Assembly (NCBI RefSeq): GCF_035503745.1
Contig: NZ_DATJTC010000005.1
Location: 1 to 64,000 of the forward strand
Source: Dyella_B sp035503745
Lineage (GTDB): Bacteria; Pseudomonadota; Gammaproteobacteria; Xanthomonadales; Rhodanobacteraceae
Direction of reading: 5' to 3'
DNA length: 64,000 nucleotides
Shown here: piece after piece, positions 42,705 through 51,467 of the stretch
How positions within the stretch are numbered: position 1 is the first letter of the stretch
Layout: each line of letters opens with the position of its first letter
Translations under genes and position numbers: made by a program
The notes under the pieces: model-generated
Told to the model about the DNA's origin: nothing
The model's input: only the letters and a program-made list of their open reading frames with translations
Database searches by the model: none

Positions 42705-43312
42705 TGCGTTTATTCGAAAAGCTTTATGCGCGCGTTCTGATCTGGGCGCGCGATCCCAGGGCGATCTATTACCTTTGCGGCCTGAGCTTCGTGGAGGCCT
42801 TCATCTTTCCGGTGATGCCGGAGGTGATGCTGGCGCCGATGATGCTGGGCAAGCGGCATCGCGCCTTCTTCTATGCCAACATCAGCCTGCTGTTTTCGCT
42901 GCTGGGATCGCTGATCGGTTACGCACTGGGACATTGGGCGTTCCACGTGCTGACACCCTTGCTGCAATCGTTGCATCTTTACGATCCGATCCAGCGCGGC
43001 GTGGAAAGCCTGCATTCGCAAATGAATGCGCACTGGATGGAACTCTTGCTGGTGCTGATGCTTGCCGCGCTGCAGCCGGTAGTACCGATGAAATTCGTTA
43101 CTTGGGCATCGGGTATCGTTGGCGTGCCGGTGGTGCCGTTCCTGGTTTGCATCCTGCTTGGACGCGGCAAGCGCGTGTGGCTGCTGGCGCTGCTGATCCG
43201 CCTGTTCGGCGAACGTGCCGAGCGAATCATCCACAAGCATATCGAATGGATCGGATGGGCGGCGCTGGCCGTGCTTGCGGCGCTTGCCGCATGGTGGGTG
43301 CTTAAGCATTAG
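42704..43312 (+). CDS. DedA/YqaA-family membrane protein
   Basis: 202 aa with about four to five membrane helices, of the SNARE-associated/DedA type. ATG overlaps the pcm stop. Seen: YYLCGLSFVEAFIFPVMPEVMLAPMML (the conserved E, P-x-x-x-E pattern) and SLLGSLIGYALGHWAFHVL, then LLLVLMLAALQPVVPMKFVTWASGIVGVPVV with the family's P-K...G-x-x... turn. It is thought to help recycle a lipid carrier or membrane phospholipid. The gene order surE-pcm-yqaA-nlpD matches xanthomonads. Precise function unknown. Confidence 0.88.
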   Translation: MRLFEKLYARVLIWARDPRAIYYLCGLSFVEAFIFPVMPEVMLAPMMLGKRHRAFFYANISLLFSLLGSLIGYALGHWAFHVLTPLLQSLHLYDPIQRGVESLHSQMNAHWMELLLVLMLAALQPVVPMKFVTWASGIVGVPVVPFLVCILLGRGKRVWLLALLIRLFGERAERIIHKHIEWIGWAALAVLAALAAWWVLKH

Positions 43313-43360
43313 AGACACCATCAAGCATTAACGCACGGCAATCTTTTCCGAAGGGGTCGT

Positions 43361-44284
43361 ATGAAAACTCTGCGTGACCCCGTTATGCTGCCGTGCATGA
43401 CAGGATTGATGCGATGGTCCGTACTTGCCACGACTGCGTTGTTCATGACCGCCTGCAGCACGGTCGTGGTGCAGCAGCCACCCGCAGGCGCCACTCCCAG
43501 GCCGCGCGCGCAGGGTGCCGGAGCGATAGGCAGCTATACGGTCGTCAAGGGTGACACCCTTTATTCCATTGCCTTTCGCAACGGCACGGATTTCCGTGAC
43601 CTGGCCCAGGCCAATGGCATTTCCGCGCCCTATACGATCTGGCCGGGGCAGGTGCTCAAGGTACCGCCTCGCGGTGGCGTTCCCATGCATGCGCCCACCA
43701 CCGTGGTAGTGGCCAAGGCACCGCCGCCCGCGCCGAATCCGGGTTTCCAACCGGTTGAATCTTCACCGCGGCCTCCTGCGTCTGCCCACGCGGCAACCGC
43801 GGCCCCCGCGGTGGTGGCAGCAAATTCCGCAGCGCCCGCTGCCCTGGCACCCCCAAGTGCACCGCCGCCGGTTGCGACACCGGTCGTGGCCAGCGGCGCT
43901 ACCCGCGTCGTGGGCGGCGTGAAGTGGCGCTGGCCGGCGTCGGGCCAGATCGTGGGCAGGTTCCAGGCGAGTGCAGCGATACCGGGCATCGACATCGCCG
44001 GCAAAGAAGGCGATCCGGTGGTCGCCGCGGCAGACGGCGTCGTGGTGTACAGCGGCAACGGCCTGGTCGGCTATGGCGAGCTGATCATCATCAAGCACAA
44101 CGACAGCTTCCTGTCCGCCTATGGCCACAACCGCAAACGCCTGGTGACCGAAGGCCAGCAGGTGAAGGCCGGCCAGGAGATCGCCGAGATGGGATCGAGC
44201 AGCAGTCCGCGCGACGAGCTGCAGTTCCAGATCCGCAAGGATGGCAGCCCGGTCGATCCGCTCGACTACCTGCCTTCGCGCTGA
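43361..44284 (+). CDS. nlpD: Lipoprotein NlpD-like divisome activator
   Basis: 307 aa; a start at 43397 (MTGLMRWSVLATT) is possible. The lipobox FMTAC anchors it to the membrane. A LysM domain (about 58-102, SYTVVKGDTLYSIAFRNG to YTIWPGQVLKV) binds peptidoglycan. A Pro/Ala-rich linker leads to a C-terminal M23/LytM fold (about 190-305). The zinc ligands of active M23 enzymes are missing: IPGIDIAGKEG lacks the first His and LQFQIRKDG has Gln for His-x-His. As in E. coli NlpD, it should activate an amidase rather than cut. Usual place upstream of rpoS; rpoS is not here. Confidence 0.92.
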   Translation: MKTLRDPVMLPCMTGLMRWSVLATTALFMTACSTVVVQQPPAGATPRPRAQGAGAIGSYTVVKGDTLYSIAFRNGTDFRDLAQANGISAPYTIWPGQVLKVPPRGGVPMHAPTTVVVAKAPPPAPNPGFQPVESSPRPPASAHAATAAPAVVAANSAAPAALAPPSAPPPVATPVVASGATRVVGGVKWRWPASGQIVGRFQASAAIPGIDIAGKEGDPVVAAADGVVVYSGNGLVGYGELIIIKHNDSFLSAYGHNRKRLVTEGQQVKAGQEIAEMGSSSSPRDELQFQIRKDGSPVDPLDYLPSR

Positions 44285-44289
44285 GTCTT

Positions 44290-44667
44290 TTACTTGCCAG
44301 GAAGAATGAAGGCGGCGATAACCCGTCGCCCTTCGGCGGCCAGCAGCCCATAGGTGCGCGCGGCGGCGGCATTGTCCATGACTTCGATGCCCACGCCCCG
44401 GCGCAGGAAGCCGGCAAGGAAAGATGCCTGTGGAAACTGCTGACGTTCGCCGGTGCCCAGCAGCACCAGCTCGGGTTTCAATTCAAGCATGCCGGCCACG
44501 TGGCTTTCGTCCAGCTCCAGCGCGCTGGTGACGGGCCATGACTCGACGACGCGATCGGGCGCCAGCACGAAACTCCGGCTGAGCGGGCGATCGACTACGG
44601 TGACGGTGGTGGGTGTGACGCGGCGGACGAACAAAAAACCGTCCGGCCGGTCCAGCGACAAGTCCAT
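44290..44667 (-). CDS. Mth938-like domain protein (DUF498)
   Basis: 125 aa. A single Mth938-like domain of unknown function, related to mitochondrial complex I assembly factor NDUFAF3. Marks: VLAPDRVVESWPV, LELKPELVLLGTGERQQFP and VMDNAAAARTYGLLAAEGRRVIAAFILPGK. It converges on nlpD with only 5 bases between stops and follows the YhbY gene. Function in bacteria is not established. The start at 44667 gives a normal length; no convincing ribosome-binding site is seen. Confidence 0.88.
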   Translation of the reverse strand: MDLSLDRPDGFLFVRRVTPTTVTVVDRPLSRSFVLAPDRVVESWPVTSALELDESHVAGMLELKPELVLLGTGERQQFPQASFLAGFLRRGVGIEVMDNAAAARTYGLLAAEGRRVIAAFILPGK

Positions 44668-44676
44668 GATGCGTCC

Positions 44677-44973
44677 TTAGCGGGGCAGCGCGAGGCGGGG
44701 ATCGTCTTCGTTGCGGCGGAACAGCACCACGGTATGGCCGATCTGCTGCACGCTTTCGGCGCCGGTGCCGTCGATCAGGAAATGGATCTGGGCCTCGCGT
44801 TCGTCCTTGTCGCCGCCGGAAAGCTTCACCTTGACCAGTTCGTGATGGGACAGGGCGAGGTCCAGTTCCTTCACCACCGCTTCGGTCGCGCCCTTGGCTC
44901 CCAGCAGGATCACCGGATGAAGATCGTGGGCGAGGCTGCGCAGGTAGCGCCGCTGGGACGGGGAGATGGCCAT
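44677..44973 (-). CDS. yhbY: RNA-binding protein YhbY
   Basis: 98 aa from ATG 44973 (MAISPSQRRYLRSLAHDL). A CRM-domain protein that binds 50S ribosomal precursors and aids assembly. The motif GAKGATEAVVKELDLALSHHELVKVKL holds the GxxG RNA-binding loop and the helix-turn that follow it, and LIDGTGAESVQQIGHTVVLFRRN the last strands. Divergent from rlmE, whose product also acts on the 50S subunit; this pairing is widely conserved. The 76-base gap should hold both promoters. Confidence 0.95.
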   Translation of the reverse strand: MAISPSQRRYLRSLAHDLHPVILLGAKGATEAVVKELDLALSHHELVKVKLSGGDKDEREAQIHFLIDGTGAESVQQIGHTVVLFRRNEDDPRLALPR

Positions 44974-45049
44974 TCGTTCAGTCTCGGATTCGCGACGAGG
45001 GGATCGCAAAGGGTATCATGGGCACCCCTGTTCCCGGCCGTTGCCGACC

Positions 45050-45700
45050 ATGCCTCGCAGCAAGAGCAGTTCCCGCTGGCTGCGGGAGCATTTCGACGAT
45101 GTCTACGTTAAGAAAGCCCAGGCCGAAGGCCTGCGTTCGCGCGCCGTCTACAAGCTGGAAGAACTGATCGAGCGGGATAACCTGCTCAAGCCCGGGATGC
45201 GGGTGGTGGACCTCGGCGCCGCCCCCGGGGGCTGGTCGCAGCTGGTTCGTCAACGCTTGGGTGATAGTGGTACCGTGGTGGCGCTGGATATCCTGCCGAT
45301 GCAGGGTATCGCCGGGGTGGATTTCCTGCAGGGCGATTTCCGCGAGGAGAACGTGCTGCATGCCCTGGAGTCGCGCCTGGACGGCCAGAAGCTCGATCTT
45401 GTGCTGTCTGACATGGCCCCCAATATGAGTGGTGTGGCCTTGGCGGACCAGATCCGGGCGATGGATCTGGCCGAACTGGCGCTTGATTTCAGCCGGCACT
45501 GGCTCAAACCCGGTGGCGCGTTTCTAATCAAGCTGTTCCAGGGAACGGGCTTTGACGATTACTTACGAGGCTTGCGCGCAGAGTTTTCGCGCGTAAGCAT
45601 GCGTAAACCGAAGGCCTCCCGCGCGCGTTCGCGGGAGGTGTATGCGCTGGCAACCGGGTACAAACCGGCAAGCCGGCAAAATGGCGAGAACCGCGCATGA
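45050..45700 (+). CDS. rlmE: 23S rRNA (uridine 2552-2'-O)-methyltransferase
   Basis: 216 aa from ATG 45050 (MPRSKSSSRWLREHF); upstream codons overlap yhbY regulatory DNA. It methylates U2552 of the A-loop, with SAM, late in 50S assembly. The SAM site is VVDLGAAPGGWSQ. The K-D-K-E tetrad is visible: Lys in SRAVYKLEEL, Asp in VLSDMAPNMSG, Lys in AFLIKLFQG, and Glu in SREVYALA. ATGA overlap with ftsH makes an rlmE-ftsH operon, typical of proteobacteria; rlmE (ftsJ) is under heat-shock control in E. coli. Confidence 0.97.
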   Translation: MPRSKSSSRWLREHFDDVYVKKAQAEGLRSRAVYKLEELIERDNLLKPGMRVVDLGAAPGGWSQLVRQRLGDSGTVVALDILPMQGIAGVDFLQGDFREENVLHALESRLDGQKLDLVLSDMAPNMSGVALADQIRAMDLAELALDFSRHWLKPGGAFLIKLFQGTGFDDYLRGLRAEFSRVSMRKPKASRARSREVYALATGYKPASRQNGENRA

Positions 45701-47634
45701 ATGAGACATGGAAAACCCTGTTGCTCTGGCTGGTCATCGCGGTGGTGCTTATCACCGTGTTCCAGAGCTTCAACCCGCACGGTGGCGCCTCCTCGGACCT
45801 GCCTTACAGCAGCTTTGTGCAGAGTGTGGACAGCGGCAACGTCGCTACCGCCACCATCAGCGCCGAGAACCCCGCCACCATCAGCGGCAAGCTGAAGGAC
45901 GGCAGCAACTACCGTACGGTGGCGCCCGTGCTTGGCTTCTCCACCAGCACGGTGGTCAAGCAGATGCAGGACAAGAACGTCATCGTCACCCAGGATTCGG
46001 GCACCGGCTTCTCGCTGATCGGCCTGCTGGTGAACTGGCTACCGGTCATCCTGATCGTGGGCGTGTTCATCTGGTTCATGCGCCAGATGCAGCAGGGTGG
46101 TGGCGGACGCGGGGCGATGAGCTTCGGCCGTTCGCGTGCCAAGCTGCAGGGCGAGGACCAGGTCAAGGTCAATTTCAGCGACGTCGCCGGCTGCGACGAA
46201 GCGAAGGAGGAAGTCGGCGAACTGGTCGAATTCCTGCGCGATCCGGGTAAATTCCAGCGCCTGGGCGGCAAGATCCCGCGCGGCGTGCTGATGGTCGGCC
46301 CGCCCGGCACCGGCAAGACGCTGCTCGCCAAGGCGATTGCCGGCGAGGCCAAGGTGCCGTTCTTCTCGATCTCCGGCTCCGACTTCGTCGAGATGTTCGT
46401 CGGCGTGGGCGCATCGCGCGTGCGCGACATGTTCGACCAGGCCAAGAAGCACGCGCCGTGCATCATCTTCATCGACGAAATCGATGCGGTGGGCCGTCAT
46501 CGCGGTGCGGGCCTGGGCGGCGGCCACGACGAGCGCGAGCAGACGCTCAACCAGTTGCTGGTGGAAATGGACGGTTTCGAGGGCACCGAGGGCATCATCG
46601 TCATCGCCGCCACCAACCGTCCGGACGTGCTGGACCCGGCACTGCTGCGCCCGGGCCGCTTCGACCGCCAGGTGGTGGTCGGCCTGCCGGACGTGAAGGG
46701 CCGCGAACAAATCCTCAAGGTGCACCTGCGCAAGGTTCCGACGGCCAGCGATGTGGATCCGATGGTGATCGCACGCGGTACGCCGGGCTTCTCCGGCGCG
46801 GACCTGGCCAACCTCGTCAATGAGGCCGCCCTGTTCGCGGCGCGCGAAAACGCCCGCGAAGTGCGCATGAGCCATATGGACAAGGCGCGCGACAAGATCC
46901 TGATGGGTACCGAGCGCCGCTCGATGGCCATGAGCGAGGACGAAAAGAAGCTCACCGCCTACCACGAAGCGGGCCACGCCATCGTCGGCCGCCTGGTGCC
47001 CGAGCACGATCCGGTCTACAAGGTCACCATCATCCCGCGCGGCCGTGCGCTGGGCGTCACCATGTACCTGCCGGAAAGCGACAAGTACAGCATGAACCGC
47101 ACCGCCATCGAATCGCAGCTGTGCTCGCTGTACGGCGGCCGCGTGGCCGAAGAGCTGATCTTCGGTACCGACAAGGTGACCACCGGCGCATCCAACGACA
47201 TCGAGCGTGCGACCAAGATGGCGCGCAACATGGCCACCAAGTGGGGCCTTTCCGATGAACTCGGCCCCGTTACCTACGGCGAAGAAGAAGACGAAGTCTT
47301 CCTGGGCCGTTCGGTCACGCAACACAAGAACGTTTCCAACGAGACGGCGCGCAAGATCGACGAGGTCGTGCGTGACATTCTCGACCGTGCCTATGGCCGT
47401 ACCAAGCAGATCCTGACCGACAACATCGACAAGCTGCACGTAATGGCCGACGCCTTGCTGCAGTATGAAACCATCGATGCGCGCCAGATCGACGACATCA
47501 TGAACGGTCGCGTGCCGGGACCGCCGGCGGACTGGTCCAAGACCGCTTCGTCCGGCCCGTCGGTGCCGCCGCCCCCGCCGCGTGGCGATGCCGGGGCCAA
47601 GGTGGGCGATCCGGCCACGCAAAGCCGCATCTGA
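45697..47634 (+). CDS. ftsH: ATP-dependent zinc metalloprotease FtsH
   Basis: 645 aa; ATG overlaps the rlmE stop. A membrane hexamer that removes misassembled membrane proteins and regulators such as RpoH and LpxC. Two N-terminal membrane helices (about 5-22 and 103-123) flank a periplasmic domain. The AAA module has Walker A GPPGTGKT (near 203), Walker B IIFIDEID and the second region of homology ATNRPDVLDPALLRPGRFDR. The protease site HEAGHAIVG (near 426) gives the zinc-binding histidines. The C-terminal tail is proline-rich. A strong terminator follows. Confidence 0.98.
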   Translation: MNETWKTLLLWLVIAVVLITVFQSFNPHGGASSDLPYSSFVQSVDSGNVATATISAENPATISGKLKDGSNYRTVAPVLGFSTSTVVKQMQDKNVIVTQDSGTGFSLIGLLVNWLPVILIVGVFIWFMRQMQQGGGGRGAMSFGRSRAKLQGEDQVKVNFSDVAGCDEAKEEVGELVEFLRDPGKFQRLGGKIPRGVLMVGPPGTGKTLLAKAIAGEAKVPFFSISGSDFVEMFVGVGASRVRDMFDQAKKHAPCIIFIDEIDAVGRHRGAGLGGGHDEREQTLNQLLVEMDGFEGTEGIIVIAATNRPDVLDPALLRPGRFDRQVVVGLPDVKGREQILKVHLRKVPTASDVDPMVIARGTPGFSGADLANLVNEAALFAARENAREVRMSHMDKARDKILMGTERRSMAMSEDEKKLTAYHEAGHAIVGRLVPEHDPVYKVTIIPRGRALGVTMYLPESDKYSMNRTAIESQLCSLYGGRVAEELIFGTDKVTTGASNDIERATKMARNMATKWGLSDELGPVTYGEEEDEVFLGRSVTQHKNVSNETARKIDEVVRDILDRAYGRTKQILTDNIDKLHVMADALLQYETIDARQIDDIMNGRVPGPPADWSKTASSGPSVPPPPPRGDAGAKVGDPATQSRI

Positions 47635-47651
47635 TGATGGATGGACAATGT

Positions 47652-47682
47652 GAAAAGGCCGCCTCAATCGGGCGGCCTTTTC
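47652..47682 (+). terminator. Rho-independent terminator of rlmE-ftsH
   Basis: GAAAAGGCCGCC and GGCGGCCTTTTC form a 12-bp stem with a 7-base loop, ending in TTTTCATTT. It begins 17 bases after ftsH. Confidence 0.88.
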
Positions 47683-47766
47683 ATTTGCGCAAGCGTGTGC
47701 GCGATGGAGTCTGGACGGTACCCGGCAGACGCATCGGTCTTGCCAGCCCGGTTGCGCAGGCAGACG

Positions 47767-48111
47767 TCAGAGGATCTGCAACACGGCTTCGGGCGGGCGT
47801 CCGATCGCCGCCTTGCCGTTCGCCACCACGATCGGCCGTTCGATCAGGCGTGGATGCGTAGCCATCGCCTGGATCAATGCCTCGTCATCGAGCGAGGCGT
47901 CGTCCAGGCGTAACTGCGCGTAGACATCCTCGCCACGGCGCAACAATTGCCGTGCTGTGATGCCCAGCAGTAACAGCAGCGCTTTCAGTTCGTTGGCGCT
48001 GGGTGGCGCGTCGAGGTAGTTGACGATCTCGAACGGTTTGCCGTGCTCTTCGAGCAAGGCCAAGGTGCTGCGTGATTTCGAGCAGCGAATGTTGTGGTAA
48101 ATGCGGATCAT
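47767..48111 (-). CDS. ArsC-like glutaredoxin-dependent arsenate reductase
   Basis: 114 aa, thioredoxin-like fold. The catalytic Cys is in the family start IRIYHNIRCSKSRSTLALL (Cys10, as in the glutaredoxin-linked class). The arginines that bind arsenate are in ITARQLLRRGED and in THPRLIERPIVVANGKAAIGRPP. No thioredoxin-type second Cys is seen. The protein would reduce arsenate to arsenite. No ars operon partners (arsR, arsB) are adjacent, so a general role or the related YffB-type function is possible. It lies 21 bases before rluB on the same strand, but its direction places it downstream of rluB. Confidence 0.87.
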   Translation of the reverse strand: MIRIYHNIRCSKSRSTLALLEEHGKPFEIVNYLDAPPSANELKALLLLLGITARQLLRRGEDVYAQLRLDDASLDDEALIQAMATHPRLIERPIVVANGKAAIGRPPEAVLQIL

Positions 48112-48132
48112 GCCCTGCGTGGGTACCCGCGA

Positions 48133-49530
48133 TCAGCGGTTGCCGGAACGATTGCCACCGCCGCCGCCATGAGGCCGGCCGCCACCGTGCGGGCGGTTGC
48201 CGCGACCCTGCGGGCGTCCGCCCTGACCGGCGCGACCGCCCTGGCCGCCACGGTTATTGCGATTGGTGTTGCCACCGGCGCCAAAGCCGCCATACGGATT
48301 GGCATTGCCCGTGCCACCGCCACCACGGCGATTGCCATAAGCATTGCCGCCACCGCCACCGCCACCGCCACCGCTACCGCTACCACTACGTCCACCTTCG
48401 CGGCTTTCGCCGGCGAACCAGGTGCGGGCGGGGGGCAGTTCCTGACCGGGGCCGATGCCGCGCTTCTTCTTGTTGCGGTTCTTGGCGGGCCGTTCGGGGC
48501 CGGCGACGTTGCCGTTCACTTCACGATTGGGATTGGCACGGCGTCGCTGCTGCTTGCCGCGCACGGGTTCTTCGCGGATGCGATCGAATGCACGCAATTC
48601 GCGCGCTTCGTCGTGATAGCCGCCGCTCCAACCGGTGCTGCTGCCTTTTTCGGGACGATATTCGGTGACATTGCGCGGTGCGCGGCGTTGGTGCAGCACG
48701 GGGCTGAGCGTGAGCACCGGTTGCGGCGCGCCGAGGCCGGCGACCTTGCGCAGTTCCTTCACCGATTCTTCGTTGAGCGCTTCGCAGTCGCTACGGCGCA
48801 GGGTGCGCGGCAGCTCGATGTTGCCGTAGCGGATACGCTTGAGGCGGCTCACCAGGAAGCCTTGCGAATCCCACAGGCGGCGTACTTCGCGATTGCGGCC
48901 TTCGCGAATGACCACGCGGAACCAGCTGTGACTGCCGCCGCGGCTGATGATGGCGATTTCGTCGAAGCGGGCGGGGCCGTCTTCCAGCTCCACGCCGGCT
49001 TTTAGCTTTTCGATGATTTCGTCGGGTACTTCGCCGTGCACGCGGCATAGATATTCGCGTTCCAGGCCGCTGCGCGGGTGCATCAACGCATTGGCGAGCT
49101 CACCATCGGTGGTGAGCAGCAGCAGGCCTGTGGTGTTGATGTCCAGGCGCCCCACCGCGACCCAGCGCGCGCCTTTCAGTCGCGGCAGCTGCTCGAATAC
49201 GGTTGGGCGGCCTTCGGGGTCTTCACGCGTGGTCACCACGCCTTCGGGCTTGTGGTAGACCAGCACTTCGGCGTCGTCGCGGTTGTCGGTAGCAACGACG
49301 AACTGCTTGCTGTCGACCACGACGCGGTCTCCGGCGCGCACACTGGCGCCGATGTTGGCGGGCGTGCCGTTGACCTCCACTTCACCGGCCTGGATGCGTT
49401 GTTCCAGCATGCGGCGCGAGCCGAGGCCGGCGTTGGCGAGCACCTTGTGCAGGCGTTCTTCGATTTGCGGGGTGTTTTCGGCCGGCGCGGCGCGCTTGAG
49501 GCTCAATACGGATTTTTGCGGCGCATTCAT
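48133..49530 (-). CDS. rluB: 23S rRNA pseudouridine synthase RluB-type with Gly/Arg-rich tail
   Basis: 465 aa. It makes pseudouridine in 23S rRNA helix 89/93 region (position 2605 in E. coli). The S4 domain (about 22-75) contains ERLHKVLANAGLGSRRMLEQRI. The catalytic Asp is Asp130 in VAVGRLDINTTGLLLLT. LPRTLRRSDCEALNEESVKELR ends the enzyme near 275. The rest is a basic, disordered tail: first KNRNKKKR-type clusters, then from about 372 a Gly/Asn/Arg-rich stretch with runs of Gly, ending GGGNRSGNR. Such tails bind RNA. ATGA overlap with scpB; rluB is the last gene of scpA-scpB-rluB, then arsC. Confidence 0.93.
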   Translation of the reverse strand: MNAPQKSVLSLKRAAPAENTPQIEERLHKVLANAGLGSRRMLEQRIQAGEVEVNGTPANIGASVRAGDRVVVDSKQFVVATDNRDDAEVLVYHKPEGVVTTREDPEGRPTVFEQLPRLKGARWVAVGRLDINTTGLLLLTTDGELANALMHPRSGLEREYLCRVHGEVPDEIIEKLKAGVELEDGPARFDEIAIISRGGSHSWFRVVIREGRNREVRRLWDSQGFLVSRLKRIRYGNIELPRTLRRSDCEALNEESVKELRKVAGLGAPQPVLTLSPVLHQRRAPRNVTEYRPEKGSSTGWSGGYHDEARELRAFDRIREEPVRGKQQRRRANPNREVNGNVAGPERPAKNRNKKKRGIGPGQELPPARTWFAGESREGGRSGSGSGGGGGGGGGNAYGNRRGGGGTGNANPYGGFGAGGNTNRNNRGGQGGRAGQGGRPQGRGNRPHGGGRPHGGGGGNRSGNR

Positions 49531-50498
49531 GCGCGATACTCCTCGGTGTCTTGCGTGTGGCTGCCTTCATCGGCATCCGCACTGTCCGCTGCCTCGTCGG
49601 CAGTGGAAGGGTGGGTTTGGACCGCTTCGTCCGCCTCGCTGGCGGATTCGTCGTCGTGATGGGACTGGGCATCCACGCGATCGTGGCGATCGTCTTCGAC
49701 GGGGTCGTGAGGGGTTGGGTCGGTGCGATCTTCGCTTTCAGTACCTGCGTCCGCCTCGATGGCGGGCTCGTCGTGGTGAGACTCGGTTGCCACGCGATCG
49801 TAGCGGTCGTCCTCGACGGGGTTGGGGTGGGCTTCTTGGCTGTGCTGTTCGTTTTCGGAGCCTTCGCCGGCTTCGGCTCCAGCTACAGGCTCTTCGGCGT
49901 CCGGATCGATGGGCAGGTCGCGAATGACGCGGGGCGGGAAAGGCTCGTCGTCCAGGCGTAGTTGCGGGTCTTCCATGTCGCGGATTTCGGAGAGCGGCGG
50001 CAACTCATCCAGCGATTTGAGGTTGAAGTAGTCGAGGAAGGCGCGGGTGGTGCCGAACAGGGCCGGCTTGCCGGGCACGTCGCGGTGGCCGACCACGCGG
50101 ATCCATTCGCGCTCCTCCAAGGTCTTGATGATGTTGGATGACACCACCACGCCGCGGATCTGCTCGATCTCCGGTCGCGTGATCGGCTGGCGGTAGGCGA
50201 TCAGCGCCAAGGTTTCCAGCAGTGCGCGGGAGTAGCGGCTGGGTTTTTCGCTCCACATGCGCGATACCCAGGGGTGCACGTCCTGTCGGACCTGATAGCG
50301 AAAGCCCGAGCCCACTTCCTTCAGTTCCACGCCGCGGCCGGCGCAATCTTCGGCAAGCGCCTGGAGCGCCATGGCGATCTGGGCACGATCAACGCCGTCT
50401 TCTTCAACGAACAGATCGCCCAGTTGCACGACGCTCAACGGCTGGCTGGCGGCGAGCAGGGCTGCTTCGATAATCGTTTTCAGTTGCTCGATCTGCAT
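49527..50498 (-). CDS. scpB: Segregation and condensation protein B with acidic repeat tail
   Basis: 323 aa. A partner of ScpA in the SMC condensin complex; two winged-helix domains (about 1-170) with LKTIIEAALLAASQPLSVVQLGDLF, YSRALLETLALIAYRQPITRPEIEQIRGV and GHRDVPGKPALFGTTRAFLDYF. The remainder (about 205-323) is Asp/Glu/His-rich and disordered. It includes a 16-residue repeat, VEDDRYDRVATESHHD and VEDDRHDRVDAQSHHD, about 40 residues apart. Most ScpB proteins are near 200-220 aa, so the tail is extra. Overlaps rluB by four bases. Confidence 0.93.
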   Translation of the reverse strand: MQIEQLKTIIEAALLAASQPLSVVQLGDLFVEEDGVDRAQIAMALQALAEDCAGRGVELKEVGSGFRYQVRQDVHPWVSRMWSEKPSRYSRALLETLALIAYRQPITRPEIEQIRGVVVSSNIIKTLEEREWIRVVGHRDVPGKPALFGTTRAFLDYFNLKSLDELPPLSEIRDMEDPQLRLDDEPFPPRVIRDLPIDPDAEEPVAGAEAGEGSENEQHSQEAHPNPVEDDRYDRVATESHHDEPAIEADAGTESEDRTDPTPHDPVEDDRHDRVDAQSHHDDESASEADEAVQTHPSTADEAADSADADEGSHTQDTEEYRA

Positions 50499-50537
50499 AC
50501 GCTTAGGATCGGGATTCCATGACAGGTTGTGCGTTAC

Positions 50538-51467
50538 TTATTCGGTGCCCGAAGCACTGTGCTGCTCTTCGTCGAAGGCATCGTCGTCGGCGGCCACTTC
50601 GGCCTCTTCCATGGCCGAGCTGGCGTTGGCCTTGACGTAGATCGCGGCCAGCGGTTCTTCCTGCACGATGTTGATCAGGAACTCCTTGGCCAGTTCCAGC
50701 ATGGCCAGGAAGGTGACCACCACGCCCAGGCGTCCCTCGGTCACGTCGAACAGGCTCTCGAAACGGTGGAACTGGTCGTCGTCCAGCTTGCTGAGCAGCT
50801 CGCCCATGCGCTGGCGCACGCTCAGTGCCTCGCGCTTGATGGCGTGATGCCCAAACAATTCGGCCCGGTGCAGCACATCCTTGAGGGCCAGCAGCATTTC
50901 CTTCAGATCGAGCGGCGGCGGCAGCTTGATCACGTTGCGCTCGCCCACCTCGGCCTGCACGGCCACCGTGTCGCGCTCCATGCGGGGCAGGGCGTCGATA
51001 TCCTCGGCGGCCTTCTTGAACCGCTCGTATTCCTGCAAGCGGCGGACCAGTTCCGCACGGGGGTCTTCTTCCAGGCCTTCTTCCGTGGGAGGGCGAGGCA
51101 GCAGCAGGCGAGATTTGATCTCCGCCAGGATCGCCGCCATCAGCAGGTACTCGGCGGCCAGCTCCAGGCGCATCACATCGCGCATCATGTCGATGTATTC
51201 CATGTATTGCCGGGTGATTTCGGCAATCGGAATGTCCAGGATGTCCAGATTTTGCCGCCGGATCAGGTAAAGCAGCAGATCCAGCGGTCCCTCGAAGGCT
51301 TCCAGGATGACTTCCAGCGCATCCGGGGGAATGTAAAGGTCCTGCGGCATTTGCAGGATGGGTTCGCCGCGCACGATGGCCAGAGGCATCTCCTGCTGCT
51401 GCGGAACCCCGGCAAACGCATCTTGCGTTGCTTGTACAGGCTGAGACTCGGTTGGCTCAGTGCTCAT
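50538..51467 (-). CDS. scpA: Segregation and condensation protein A
   Basis: 309 aa from ATG 51467; a TTG codon directly upstream extends the frame by one residue. The kleisin of the bacterial condensin: it bridges SMC heads and binds ScpB. The N-terminal region binding SMC is FEGPLDLLLYLIRRQNLDILDIPI followed by ITRQYMEYI and AAEYLLMAAILAEIKSRLLLP. The C-terminal winged helix has VTEGRLGVVVTFLAMLELAKEFLINIVQEEPLAAIYV. The last 30 residues are acidic. The 39-base gap to scpB supports one operon. No strong ribosome-binding site is seen before the start. Confidence 0.95.
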   Translation of the reverse strand: MSTEPTESQPVQATQDAFAGVPQQQEMPLAIVRGEPILQMPQDLYIPPDALEVILEAFEGPLDLLLYLIRRQNLDILDIPIAEITRQYMEYIDMMRDVMRLELAAEYLLMAAILAEIKSRLLLPRPPTEEGLEEDPRAELVRRLQEYERFKKAAEDIDALPRMERDTVAVQAEVGERNVIKLPPPLDLKEMLLALKDVLHRAELFGHHAIKREALSVRQRMGELLSKLDDDQFHRFESLFDVTEGRLGVVVTFLAMLELAKEFLINIVQEEPLAAIYVKANASSAMEEAEVAADDDAFDEEQHSASGTE

